Shown one piece after another: positions 47,156 through 57,857 of a stretch of DNA of 64,000 bases. Source of the stretch: Sipunculus nudus (lineage: Eukaryota; Annelida; Sipuncula; Golfingiida; Sipunculidae); NCBI GenBank assembly GCA_026874595.1, contig CM049320.1, forward strand, positions 6,577,464 through 6,641,463, given 5' to 3'. The notes under the pieces were generated by a model that ran no database searches, was not told the origin of the DNA, and was given only the letters and a program-made list of their open reading frames with translations. Both the position numbers and the translations under genes were made by a program. Position 1 is the first letter of the stretch, and every line of letters begins with the position of its first letter.

Positions 47156-49177
47156 TCATTTTATCGCCTCTTTTGAAGCAATATTATTTTCTATGGTATA
47201 GATAGGTTTGACATATGACTGGTAATTGATGAAATTTGGCATAATATCTTTACATTTACTCACATATAAAAATCGTTTAACTAATAATGTGAGGGTGTTT
47301 AACAGAGGATTGTTGTTGTAGCTGAAGATAACAGACTTCATACTGAAGCTACTTTCAGGTATTATAATATGTAAATTTGCAAGCTAGAGCTCACTATCAG
47401 CTTTACCTATTCTATATGAAAAAGGTTAAGAGTTATATTTCTGTGAATTATTCTGAACTGAAACATTCTAAATACTTCTGATACTGTGGTTCTTTTTATG
47501 TTCTTGAAGGCTTCAAATACAAAATCTTGACAATCACATTGCATTTCTTTAGACCACTTTTCAATAGCCTTCTTAGGTTCTGTACAGACTGCTAGAATTA
47601 AATCATTATAAACCTTTTGTTTAACTTTCTTGATATTCATTATTGTTTCAATTTTTGGTTCATATGGACTGTAGTTATCCATGTTTATACATGTTTTCAG
47701 GTTTTTTTTTCAGACAGCTGGGATAGCATCGATTAAACACATATACTGCATTTTATCTAATTTTGCTTTTGTACTGTCTACAAGTTCTGCATGTGACTGG
47801 AATATATAGTTTTTACCATTATATTTTAAAACATCATACAATTTTGTTACACCTGCATTATATAATTCTTTATTATACACCGTTGTTTTATCTATTTTGA
47901 TATGAGAGTTGAAAAAAAACTCTTGGCTTAAAATTTCGTCAGGAGTATATACATTTTTGAAATTGTATTTGCACCATGCATTTAAAACATCTCTCCAAAA
48001 TGGATTGCATGTTTTATCAAATTTACCTGTATCACATGACTTAAGGTTACATTTGAATAGGTAAGAGCCCAGTCTCTTAAATTGTAAATTAACAATTTGC
48101 CTCCAACCTTCATCCAAGGGGCCTGACAAGGAACGCTTTACCCAAGAAATTTTTAAAGAATCAAATTTAGATTTCAAATGTACCATATCTAGTCCTCCTT
48201 TTTCTGCTGGTGCTATAAGAGTAGTTCGTTTTATCCTGTCTTGTTTACCCCAAATAAATTTCCAAAGTAAGGCTTCAATATCATTTATATAAGCTAAGGA
48301 TGGATTTGGTAACACTTGCAGTGCATACATCAGTTGCGATAAGATGTGGGCCTTTATAATGGTAATTTTCAATGACAGTGACATACCTCTGTATGACCAT
48401 ACATGAATTATTGTTTAATTTTGCTGAGGATTTCTTTATAATTAATGTCTTTCATTTTTTCTCTGTCAGGATGGACAGATATTCCCAAAATTTTTACTGG
48501 TTCAGTGCTCCATTTGAGACCTTACCTTTCTATATTATCTTGTTCATCAGCATAAAGTGTCATAGGCATTACTACAGATTTTTCAACATTTACTTTAAGT
48601 CCAGAGATTTTGTGAAACATTTCAAATGTTTTAAGAAGTTCTTTAACAGACTGGAAACCACCAGTGAGAATAACAACTGTATCATCTGCATATTGAATTA
48701 ATTTGTTTTCATAACCCCCAATATTTACACCTTTAATTTTTGCATTATTCCTTATCTTAACAGCTAAAATTTCCGAGGCGACTATAAATAAATAGGACGA
48801 CAAGGGGCAACCTTGCCTTAGACCCCTCCTTATAGGAAAGTATGTAGTTGCCCATCCTCTATTTATGACACAACTGTTAATATTTGAATAAAGTACTTGT
48901 ACCCATTTCCTAAAATGTGGTCCAAAATTTAGTAAATCTAATGTATTTTGAATGTGGGACCATTATAAAAAATCAAAGGATTTTTCAAAATCTATTGATA
49001 TGAGATAGCTTTTTATCTTATGTTTGTTTGAATGTGCAAATAAATCTGTAATTTTGATTATATTTTCTCCAATATATCTATTTTTCATAAAACCTGTTTG
49101 AGCACAGTGAAAGATTGAAGGTAGTGTAGTTTTGAGTTTATTAGCTAAGGTCTTGGCAAGTATTTTATAATCTGTAT

Positions 49178-49208
<31 letters not shown>

Positions 49209-50745
49209 GACGCCAGTTTTTCAATAATTGTTAATGGCAGTGTATTGTTGTTAAAGGAATATTTAATAGCATCCATAAAGTATTTTTTTTAATCCAACCA
49301 AAATTTTTGATAAAATTCTGCTGAGAATCTATCAGGCCCTGGTGTTTTATTGATTTTGAGGGATTTTATTGTTTTACGAAATTCAGATGGAGAAAGATCT
49401 CCTTCACAAATGAGTGCCTCATCTTTATTTAGTGTATTTAATTCCTCTTTTGTAATAAACTGATGGGTACAGCCAACTTGAGTTTCAACTGGTGTATATA
49501 AATCTTTATAAAACTGAAACTGTTCTTTTTAAATTAGTTTTGTGTCCTCAATGAGTTTTCCTTTTTTATCTTTCAACTCAAGAATTGATTTTTGTTCAAA
49601 GTTTCTTTTTTCTAAATTAAGGAAATATTTTGTTGGTTTATCTCCTTCAGAGAACCATCTGGATCTGCATCTGACTATAGCTCCCCTGGTTTGTTCCTCA
49701 ATGAAGGATTTATGATTATTTACTGTCATTTCTCATTTGCATTTATTTTCTGAGTTTTTAGTATTATTATATTGGAGCTGGGCTTTGCGCATTTCTTTCT
49801 CTAATAAAATTAATTTATCAACAATTTTTTTTCTTTTTGTTTGTGGCATAAGCTGTGCTTTCACCTCTTATCTGACATTTTAATGTATCCCAAAATGTGG
49901 CTGGGATAGCTTCTATATTATATTTTACAGTCATTTTTATACATTCTTTAATCTGTTTTATATAAGCCTCAACTTTAAGGAGAGAACAGTTGAGTTTCCA
50001 GTAACCTGGCCCGCGTGGATGATCACTTGACATTAAACCTATATTTATCAGTGAATGATCTGTTTTATATCCACTATCAATGTCAGAACTATCAATGTAA
50101 TTACGAAGACTATCACTAATTAGAAAGTAATCCAGGCGACAAAACACAGGTTTTGGGTTATGCCTATGCCATGTGTAATTAAGTGTCCCTGGATGTTGTG
50201 CTCTCCAGATGTCTGTCAATTGTGCAAGTTCCATCCATTGTAAAACTGTCTGTCTTGATTTTTCTTGAGTGTGTTTATTTCCACCTTCTTTATCAACTGT
50301 AGGGTTTATTGTTGCATTAAATTACCAGCAATAATCAGTTTATCTGTATGTAAGTTAGTTAATGTATTCATAAGATCCAGAAAAAACTCTGGTTTGTCTT
50401 TGTTTGGCCCAAATAAGTTCACTAAGGTTGCTTTATGGATCCCTATTGTGGTATTAATAATTATAAACCTTCCACATTTGTCTTTCTTAATGTCTTTAAC
50501 ATGGATACCTGATTTGTGTTTTATTAAAATACTGACTCCCTTGGCTTGATTTGTGCCATGGCTATAATAAATTTGATTTCCCCACTTTGTTTTCCATCTT
50601 TTTTCATTCTCTAAACTGCTGTGTGTTTCTTGAAGAAAAACTATATCATATTTTTTCTATTCAACCAATAAAATATTTCTCTTCTTTTTACATTACTACC
50701 TAAACCTCTTACATTCAAAGATGCAATATAACATATATCTGCCAT
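47156..50745 (-). pseudogene. LINE-B, L1/Tx1-type retrotransposon remnant, nearly full ORF2
   Basis: The frame starts at ATG 50745 (ICYIASLNVRGLG, apurinic-type endonuclease start). It continues with the endonuclease motifs IVFLQETHSS (about 50640), RLDYFLIS (about 50130) and TDHSLI (about 50065), and the linker EGDKPTKYFLNLEKRN (about 49650). The reverse transcriptase follows with SAEFYQKFW (about 49310), NTDYKILAK (about 49165), FPIRRGLRQGCPLSSYLF (about 48810) and an intact YADD (about 48690). A C-terminal region runs to a TGA at 47156-47158. It is broken by several frameshifts (near 50650, 50300, 48980, 48500 and 47700), a deletion of roughly 20 codons near 49250, and a (CT)13 tract inside the palm. 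EN and RT motif order and type agree with L1/Tx1 rather than CR1 or RTE. Confidence 0.88.
49183..49208. repeat. (AG)13 microsatellite inside the LINE-B reverse transcriptase
   Basis: Twenty-six bases of AG on the plus strand replace or expand the codons for the conserved RPISLL segment just before NTDYKI. The frames upstream (NWRP) and downstream (NTDYK) of the tract are out of register. Confidence 0.85.
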
Positions 50746-51090
50746 GGTAACAATTAGCTATGTCTGTTACTCCCTTATCTATGAAAGTATAATACCCTGT
50801 TGAGTTTATCTCGTACATACTGTTAGTCTCCAGCAAATCAAATCTTCTATCCATATCCTGTCTTTTGTATTGATTTGAAATTTGAATGAGAACAAATACA
50901 CATATAACATAACAAGCCACAAATACGTAAAACACGTCTGAAGCATCGTGTGTAGCAGACTTCTTTGTCCTGACATGCAGTAGGTACTGCTGATACTAAT
51001 ACAGCAGCAAGAGTACTTGTCTAATGAGATCTTGAAAGGGGTTGTGGCAAAATACGACTGTTCATGGCTCCTTCTTAAAACTAAAATTGC
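50746..51090. other. Stretch between LINE-B and the inverted repeat
   Basis: May include the 5' untranslated region of LINE-B on the minus strand. A 98-codon minus-strand frame (50806-51102) overlaps an unrelated 79-codon frame; neither is recognised. Confidence 0.4.
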
Positions 51091-52455
51091 CTTATATTCC
51101 ACTTAAATTATATAAATGTCAGCATAAATGGTAATGGTAATATAGATGTATATTAAATTACTAGAACTAAACAAGCTCATTTAACCTCATTTAAATATTA
51201 GGCTATACAAGGTTTCAGCAAAATAACCAAGTTGAAGATGTCTAATACAGACACTGTACTGCAAATTCCTTTATCCAGGTTGATTTATAAGTCTGGTTGA
51301 CTGGTATTATCCCTAATAGTACAATATTAATATCCTTTCATTATTATTTATTGAATTTAAATAATTGATTTATGAATATTTATTCTATTTACATTCTCTT
51401 TACCCAATGTGATAGATGGATACTGCAAATATATACTGGGTGACTGTTCAGTAATATCATCTAAACACATATTTAATAGTATTATAGTACTTTAAACCTT
51501 AATCTAAAAGTTAAGGTTCCAATTCAAAAAGGGGAATGAATTGACAATAATTAATCAAAAGTAATAATAATAAGTTATAAATACCATCTGCAACTAATTC
51601 AGATGTATGTCAAAACATCAATGAAGACAAACATGCATATTAACATTCTAATAACACACCAATAATACCCCAGCAGCCCAACAATGCAATAGCGATACCA
51701 GTCTGGGCCAAGTCCAGCACAATCAAGCACCACTGGTAGCCTAATCAGTTGTTGTGAGTTAAAAATAATAATAGTATCACTTACAGTTAGTTGTACTCAC
51801 TACTTCGACTATTAACATTAACAGTAACAGTGTTCAAAATATTGGTAAAACATCTGAAACTGTTTACAGTATAATTAACAATTGCCCAGGGCCAGCAGAT
51901 AGTTAATGCTGATAGGAGAGTCAAGAATTAGTAATCAGTAATATTAGAGAAAACCGACCAAACACAGAATTTATGTCTCTGTATAATATATCGGAGGGAA
52001 AAGGTCATCATTAAACACTTATCACTTACACATTTTTGCTGACTGCAGTTTCAGATTTGCTGAAATGTTAAACTGTCATTCATATTTTGGTGCAAATATA
52101 AAAAAAAGTAATAATATTTATATGGCCAATATGTAAACCCGGTCAGGGCTATAACAGAACTTAAAACCTAACATCCTAATTAGTGTGATGGAGGTACCAG
52201 TCTGGGTCGGCTACAGCACCATCGAGTACCCCCAGTAGCCAAGTAAGTAGGCCTATTTCTAAGTTAAAAATGATTATAATATCCCAAGTAAACAGTGGTT
52301 AATGTACTACAGCAACTACTTATAGAACTAACAGTAACAGTGTTTAGATTTTGTGGTTAACATGGTTAAAGTATCTGAAACTGTTTACAATAAAAGTAAC
52401 AACTATCCGGTGTCGGCCAATGGTAATGGTGAAAGAAGACTCGATATTTAATAAT
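51091..52455. other. Outer unique-looking part of the left arm
   Basis: AT-rich DNA with no gene and no internal repeat beyond two similar segments: near 51690-51890 and 52190-52400 the order GTCTGGGYC ... AGCACNATC(A/G)AG ... AGTAACAGTGTT ... TCTGAAACTGTTTACA occurs twice, about 500 bp apart. This points to an old tandem duplication inside the arm. Its partner in the right arm is 61456-62820. Confidence 0.55.
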
Positions 52456-52459
52456 TAAA

Positions 52460-52915
52460 CTACAATGTTGCTAAATTGCCGGGAATTTGCGGAATTGCTA
52501 GATGGGGACCCCTCCGTGTAAGACTGTCGGGGGCTCACCCTACCGGAGGATTCCGAGAACTACAAAGTTGCTAAATTGCCAACAATATGCGGAATTGCTA
52601 GATGAGGGCCTCTCAGTGTATGATCCCCGGGGCTCACCCTACCGTAGGATTCAGAGAACAACAAAGTTGCTAAATTGCCGGCAATTTGCGGAATTGCTAG
52701 ATTGGGACCCCTCTGTGTATGATCCCCAGGGCTCACCCTACCGGAGGATTCAGAGAACTACAAAGTTGCTAAATTGCCGGCAATTTGCGGAATTGTTAGA
52801 TGGGACCCCTCTGTGTATGACCGCGGGGGGCTCACCCTACCGGAGCATTCAGAGAACTTATTGCTTGCCTTGGGCCCTTCATTTTGTTCTCGCCTGGGGC
52901 TCCCTCTCCCGGAGG
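52460..52915 (-). repeat. ~100-bp tandem array with palindromic core, array 2 (left arm)
   Basis: About four and a half units in the reverse orientation of array 1, with TTGCGGAATTGCTAGA near 52487, 52587, 52686 and 52785. Units here are more alike than those of array 1. The 140-codon open frame at 52502-52924 is a product of the period and is not a gene. Confidence 0.85.
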
Positions 52916-53113
52916 ATAATTTAACCGTTGTTCTATTAAGAGAAAATGCATTGCAGAAAGTTTTAAATCCCCATAACCTTAAGTAAAGGCCATTCCTCAA
53001 AACCGACAGCTCCCCATCTCCCTCAGAGGAACCTACTCCCCATGGCGCTATTTGTGCAAGCGCTCGGTCATATGAGATGCCTAACTATCCAGAGCCTACT
53101 GTCATAGATCACA

Positions 53114-53434
53114 GTAGACCAGCCAGATTTTAGCTGATAATTTATTATTGTATTTTCATTATGTGGGTGTAACCATGGTCTATCTCTAAGCGACTAGCAC
53201 TCCTTTTTACCAATATGTCGCGGCCAAGATATAGTCCAGATATTCTTGAAATGAAAAGCAATAAAGATCCCAATTTCCATAACATTAATATCAAAGCTTC
53301 CCTACGCAGAATAAGATTGTATCGCGTTTTATGACACTACCTAATAAAGACACACAGTAAGTGGATCGTTAGAAGGCAGCAATAGTTATCGATGAGATCG
53401 CTAATCATTGAATATTAATATTATGCAAATTGAT
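53114..53434 (-). repeat. 0.33-kb microsatellite-linked repeat, copy 4 (left arm)
   Basis: Reverse complement of the repeat at 15241-15563, with its CATCAATTTG end abutting a (CA)n-(TA)n tract at 53445-53475. Beyond its other end the sequence is unrelated to the minisatellite that flanks copies 1-3. Confidence 0.8.
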
Positions 53435-53443
53435 GCTAAATAT

Positions 53444-53474
<31 letters not shown>

Positions 53475-53591
53475 CATTTCTGAATTCTCCGGGTGCTGGC
53501 TTAAGACAGTCAATGAACACAAAAAGAAGAGAGACATCAACGCCATCATTTCAAACAATCATATTATTGGGATAACATGTACAGATTGTTG

Positions 53592-53634
53592 CTAAATTTT
53601 CAACTACCCCTGTAGCCTTCGTCAGAGCGAGTGA
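53592..53634 (-). ncRNA. Hammerhead ribozyme motif, PLE-2 left end
   Basis: Read on the minus strand: box CTGACGA (53619-53625), a six-pair stem II with one bulge closed by AGGG, box GAAA (53598-53601), then ATTT and AGC that can pair with GCT before the first box. Both conserved boxes are canonical. Stem III is minimal, as described for ribozymes of Penelope-like elements. Of the four PLE-2 copies of the motif in the window this is the only one with both boxes intact. Confidence 0.65.
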
Positions 53635-53765
53635 CTAACTGTAAACGAGTGGATGTTGCCTGATTGTACCGAGGAAATTTTACGATAGGAGGGGTGTGTT
53701 CCACAAAGTATCAAGTTTGCGTACCTTTTTAGAGAATTGTTGGGTCCGGCTCCGATGATAAACTC

Positions 53766-54342
53766 TTGTTTCACCCGGCCATCATCCCTATCAACAAAAA
53801 TATACAAAAATGCTGGAATAACTTTAATTTAAATCCCGCTACAGATTCTCTTTTCTCCACGCCTCCCGTTGTCGCTTACAGACAACCTCCCAACCTCAAA
53901 CGCATGCTTGTCCAGTCGAAACTACACAAACAGAACAGCCCGTCAGGGAATGTCAAATACGGTGACCGCCGCTGTGAGATTTGCGATATTTTAAACACCC
54001 AACCCACATTTCAGTCCCCAGGATCTAACATAACCCTCAGGCCAGGCCCTTTTTCTTGCAATTCCTCAAATGTCATTTACTTTATTACTTGTAAAAAAAT
54101 GCCCCAATGGGGAGGGAAATTATATAGGAGAAACCGGCACCAAATTCAGGCTCAGAATGAACAACCACAAAAAAACCATCCGCGACAACACTCCCGGATT
54201 CCCCGTGGCCGCACATTTCAACAAATCCGACCATTCTCTTCGAGATTTAACATGCACCATCCTTAAAGGCAACTTTCCCTCCAGCAAAGACAGATTCACA
54301 TCAGAACAAAGGCACATTCATACACTACGTACACACATATAA
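53766..54342 (+). pseudogene. PLE-2 GIY-YIG endonuclease domain, frameshifted (left arm)
   Basis: Two frames overlap. The first (53766 to about 54105) carries the region before the nuclease with a Cys motif (RRCEICDILNTQP) and the start of the domain (NVIYFITCKK). The second (to 54342) carries the rest: NYIGETGTKFRLRMNNHK, PVAAHFNKSDHSL and FTSEQRHIHTLRTHI. A run of seven A at about 54092-54098 is where the frame slips; the right-arm copy has eight. The nuclease would nick target DNA for retrotransposition. No reverse transcriptase part is present. Confidence 0.75.
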
Positions 54343-54569
54343 GGATTTAACAAAGACTTGGCTTTTCTCTGTAAATACCCGGCACTCAGCACATACTTTT
54401 CCCCTCGAGACTAACCCCTGCCTGTCTTTGACACCCCAGCAGCCCTGTTTTCATGTGGACATACACAGGCTAGTCCTGACACGACATCAGATTGATTAAT
54501 GGGTATAGCTGGCAAGGAAGCCCCGTTGACCTAGCGAAGGGTCACACTATCAGCTTTGTTTACAGTTAG

Positions 54570-54615
54570 TCACTCGCTTTGACGAAGGCTACAGGGGTAG
54601 CTGAAAATTTAGCAA
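54570..54615 (+). ncRNA. Degenerate hammerhead motif, PLE-2 right end (left arm)
   Basis: Same fold as the motif at 53592-53634 but in the opposite orientation. The first box reads TTGACGA in place of CTGACGA, losing the C that is essential for cleavage; GAAA is intact. Probably inactive. Confidence 0.5.
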
Positions 54616-54692
54616 CAATCTGTACATGTTATCCAAATAATATGATTGTTTGAAATGTTGGCGTTGATGTCTCTCTTCTTTTTGTATTCATT

Positions 54693-54696
<4 letters not shown>

Positions 54697-54766
<70 letters not shown>
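54697..54766. repeat. (TA)n microsatellite between PLE-2 and PLE-1 (left arm)
   Basis: About 70 bp of pure TA joining the right end of PLE-2 directly to the 3' end of PLE-1. The right-arm partner is at 59118-59177 and is about 10 bp shorter. Confidence 0.95.
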
Positions 54767-54768
<2 letters not shown>

Positions 54769-54851
54769 ATAAGTGGTATAGCCGTGTTAGTCTGTAGTTG
54801 AAGCGAAAGTTAAGATAAACAGTGACGCCACTTAGATAGACTAACTAGTTT

Positions 54852-54904
54852 ATTAACACACGAGCTTTCGAAGTACAAAGACTTCTTCGTCAGGTGGTAA
54901 TTAA
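54852..54904 (-). ncRNA. Hammerhead ribozyme motif, PLE-1 (left arm)
   Basis: On the minus strand: CTGACGA (54887-54893), a five-pair stem II GAAGT/ACTTC with loop CTTTGT, then GAAA (54866-54869). This is followed by GCTC, whose last C would be the cleavage nucleotide, and GTG, which pairs with CAC just before the first box. Short stem III and three-pair stem I followed by an internal loop match the small type I hammerheads of Penelope-like elements. It lies about 90 bp from the element's 3' end. Confidence 0.7.
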
Positions 54905-55110
54905 ATGGGAACGTGTTCAGAGATTATATATGATGGAACAACAATGTATAGAATCCATAATGCCAGGAACAGTGTATTTACATGCTGATTGGATATTTAG
55001 TAATATTATAACCATGATGCCCTGGGTGGGCGGGGTACAGTGAGTACACATCGCTTCACTCGGGAATTCCGCGAAACCGAATGCAGGTCGACGTCATCCA
55101 TATTATGACG

Positions 55111-55413
55111 TCACGTCGAAGGGTCGCCGGGTCCAAAGTGCGGCCCTCCGTGGTACAGCCCGCCATTTCCAATGGTAGTCGCTAACTGAGTCCCCTGTCG
55201 AATGCCAAAATCGGTCCGATTAATCGGTCGAGGGTGCGCCGCGAGCCGGATACCCAACCCTACTCCCTCTATGAGGGAGGGGGAGGTACGATTTCCCAGT
55301 GCTCTGTCCAGCCCAGGAGTTGTCTCTCCCGCCCCGACCATCGGGCCCATTAGATGTTCCATGCTAGGCAGCCGGTATGTAAAGGAAAAAATAAACATAA
55401 ACGTAAGTAACAT
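55111..55413 (-). other. GC-rich segment of PLE-1 with a 100-codon open frame
   Basis: A GC-rich island within otherwise AT-rich PLE-1 3' sequence; the frame is preserved in the right arm (58364-58720, 118 codons) with few changes. The predicted product (for example GVGLGIRLAAH) matches nothing I know. It may be untranslated terminal-repeat sequence or an unrecognised small PLE frame. Confidence 0.3.
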
Positions 55414-56015
55414 AATAAAGCTAAATTAAGAAATATAAAACAAGTGAAGGTTATGCAAAAAATGTTGTAACAGATATAAACAAAATAACAAACGTAGTAC
55501 TGATAACAATAATAATAATAATAAAAATTATAAATAATACTAATATGAATAAAAATAATAATAATAATGGTATAACAAAAAGTGTACTATAAAGTTTGAA
55601 CGAATAATTTAAAAGAAAAGGAAATAAAGTAAAGTAATTCAGAGTGTACGAAAATTAAAAAAAGAAAAGGAGTGATTCTTTTGAATAAAATGCAAGTAAA
55701 ACATATTAATCTAAAAAGATTAGGAGATAATATGTTCCCGAAAATAATGTCAATGGTAACGTAATCAGAAACACGGTCAGAAATAATAATAATAGTGATA
55801 ATAATGATAGTAGGTAGACTAATAAATAGAAATAATACTGGGGAAGGAGGTGCAGGTTATAGGGTAAGGGAGAAAACTTAACATGGTAAAAATGAAAATA
55901 AAAAAGATAAAGTGGAAAAGAAAGAAGTGACAGAAACAAAGTAAAAATAAAACAAATGGGAAGAAAAAGATAGAAAGATCACCAGTGGCTCGCAAGGAAT
56001 ATTTTTATATAGATA

Positions 56016-57299
56016 TTAATGCTTATAGTGTGCCAGGAAACCTTCGTCTTGATTAAGGCCATTCTGTATACAGTTGAATTTATTAATGAATTTTAATTCC
56101 CAAATTTGTCTTTACCTTGTGTCCATGAGATCTCCCTTTAGTATGTGTATCCTCATATGCTCCGCATTGTGTCCAGTTTGTGAGAAGTGTGTGCCCACTG
56201 GGGTGAGTTTTTGATTAGAGTTAATAGAGTGCCTGTGGCCATTTATTCTCATGCTTAATCTTTGACTAGTTTCGCCGATGTATATGGCTTTCGGACATAA
56301 AATACATGTAATCAGGTAAACGGTTCCTTTGCTAGCGCATGTAAATTTGCCATGTATCGTGCATGTTTTCCCGTTAATTTGAACATTATCGCCTTGGACA
56401 ATAAGTGGGCAGGTAAGGCAGCGGGGTCTTTTACATGGAAACGTACCATTTTGAATGTTTTTCGGGGTGGTTTTGTATTTTACCAACTGGTTGCGAAGAT
56501 TTCTTGGTTGTTTATAGGACAATATGGGAGGTTCTGGAAAGATTGTAGAAAGAACTGGGTCCGCGGTTAGAAGGGGTTGTAACTCATGTGCAACTCTCTT
56601 TAAATGTTTAAGGTGCGGGTGGTAAGTTACAACCAGTGGTATTCGGTTTAGTTCTTTTTTCGGGGTTTTCATCAATAAATTTTCACGTGGAATTTTGGTG
56701 GCTTTGGTTATTTGTTTATCTATGTTATGTCGTTTGTATCCCATGTTGATAAATGTCTTCTTTAATTTTCGTAGTTGTTGATCCCTGTCGGTTTTTTCTG
56801 AGCATATCCTGTTGTATCTTAGGGCTTGACTATAGATGATAGATTTGCCGACATGAGGTGGATGAGAACTTGCAGGATGTATATAGTTATGGCGATCAGT
56901 AGGTTTACGGTAAAGTGAAGTCTGGATATTTCCGTCGGTTAGTTTAATAGTAGTGTCCAGAAAATTAATAGTATTGGTAGAATATTCAAGTTTTAGATTT
57001 ATGTTAGGGTGGTGATTGGTAAACTTATTGTGAAAATCTAAAAGGTTATTTTCGCCGTGGTGCCAAATTAGAAAAATGTCGTCAATGTATCTTAGATAAA
57101 TAAGTGGTTTAAGAGATTGATTTGCCAAGAAATCTTCCTCTAAGGTAATCATGAAGCAATTAGCATATTGTGGTGCCATACGTGTACCCATAGCTGTGCC
57201 CATTATTTGGAGATAAATATTTTCTTCGAATTCAAAATAATTGTGTGTGAGGATAAATTCAGCCAAATCAGTGGTGATATCCGGTGTTATACTTTTATA
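56016..57299 (-). pseudogene. PLE-1 reverse transcriptase and GIY-YIG endonuclease (5'-truncated)
   Basis: Penelope-like retroelement protein, open from the junction at 57299 to a frameshift near 56114; no true Met starts it. Counting from 57266, the RT motifs GTAMGTRMAPQYAN (23-36) and the catalytic YIDDIFLIW (60-68) are present, then the thumb and linker. A Cys-rich zinc-binding segment follows (CKRPRCLTC, 278-286), then the GIY-YIG nuclease VYLITCILCPKAIYIGETS (316-334) with a following RINGHRHS. A one-base deletion at about 56114 creates an early stop; the right-arm copy keeps the frame there. RT and nuclease make cDNA at a nicked target. Motifs upstream of RT motif B are missing. Confidence 0.88.
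56574..57299. other. Central spacer of the inverted repeat (726 bp)
   Basis: This is the only part of the 11.7-kb structure present once. It holds the reverse transcriptase half of PLE-1 on the minus strand. At its edges the two arms share CTTCTAACCGCGG in inverted orientation (57300-57312 and 56561-56573). Confidence 0.9.
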
Positions 57300-57857
57300 C
57301 TTCTAACCGCGGACCCAGTTCTTTCTACAATCTTTCCAGAACCTCCCATATTGTCCTAAAGACAACCAAGAAATCTTCGCAACCAGTTGGTAAAATACAA
57401 AACCACCCCGAAAAACATTCAAAATGGTACGTTTCCATGTAAAAGACCCCGCTGTCTTACCTGCCCACTTATTGTCCAAGGCGATAATTTTCAAATTAAC
57501 GGGAAAACATGCACGATACATGGCAAATTTACATGCGCTAGCAAAGGAACCGTTTACCTGATTACATGTATTTTATGTCCGAAAGCCATATACATCGGCG
57601 AAACTAGTCAAAGATTAAGCATGAGAATAAATGGCCACAGGCACTCTATTAACTCTTATCAAAAACTCACCCCAGTGGGCACACACTTCTCACAAACTGG
57701 ACACAATGCGGAGCATATGAGGATACACATACTAAAGGGAGATCTCATGGACACAAGGTTAAGACAAATTTGGGAATTAAAATTCATTAATAAATTCAAC
57801 TGTATACAGAATGGCCTCAATCAAGACGAAGGTTTCCTGGCACACTATAAGCATTAA
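57300..57857 (+). pseudogene. PLE-1 GIY-YIG endonuclease, right-arm copy
   Basis: Mirror copy of the C-terminal part of the left-arm frame. It begins inside the linker before the zinc-binding segment. An in-frame TAA at 57356-57358 replaces a Tyr codon of the left copy. From there the frame is open through CKRPRCLTC and the GIY-YIG motif YIGETSQRLSMRINGHR to the natural stop at 57855-57857, with the C-terminal helix WELKFINKFNCIQNG that the left arm has lost by frameshift. Each arm thus carries a different break. Confidence 0.85.

Larger units (their letters stand above)
53508..54696 (+). mobile_element. PLE-2, Penelope-like fragment bounded by 139-bp inverted repeats (left arm)
   Basis: The 1189-bp unit starts AGTCAATGAACACAAAAAG and ends in the reverse complement of nearly the same sequence. 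The inverted repeats span 53508-53646 and 54558-54696 with about six differences. The middle encodes the C-terminal endonuclease part of a Penelope-like protein. Each inverted repeat holds a hammerhead-like motif. The right end abuts a (TA)n tract. An inverted partial copy at one end is a structure reported for Penelope elements; here only the 3' part of the protein is kept. Confidence 0.75.
51091..56573. repeat. Left arm of an 11.7-kb inverted repeat
   Basis: The arm is the reverse complement of 57300-62820. Paired landmark coordinates sum to about 113873 in the inner part (56573 with 57300; 55706 with 58167; 54120 with 59754) and to about 113911 in the outer part (51091 with 62820; 52758 with 61155). 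The 40-bp change comes from microsatellite length. Compared stretches differ by one or two substitutions per hundred bases. Mirror order from outside: 1.36 kb of unique-looking DNA, ~100-bp array, 0.33-kb repeat, PLE-2, (TA)n, PLE-1 3' part. Confidence 0.95.
54767..57299 (-). mobile_element. PLE-1, Penelope-like element, 3' part, spanning spacer and left arm
   Basis: Minus-strand element running from the inner palindrome junction (57299) through the reverse transcriptase and endonuclease frame, an AT-rich 3' region and a GC-rich segment (55110-55390), to a hammerhead motif and an end abutting (TA)n at 54766. Its 5' part is cut by the junction at 57299/57300. The right arm carries the same element only from 57300 onward, starting inside the protein. 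Confidence 0.8.

Noticed and set aside
52502-52924. 140-codon open frame (and its mirror near 61148-61411)
   Set aside because: Its translation simply repeats the ~100-bp unit and it lies within a tandem array.
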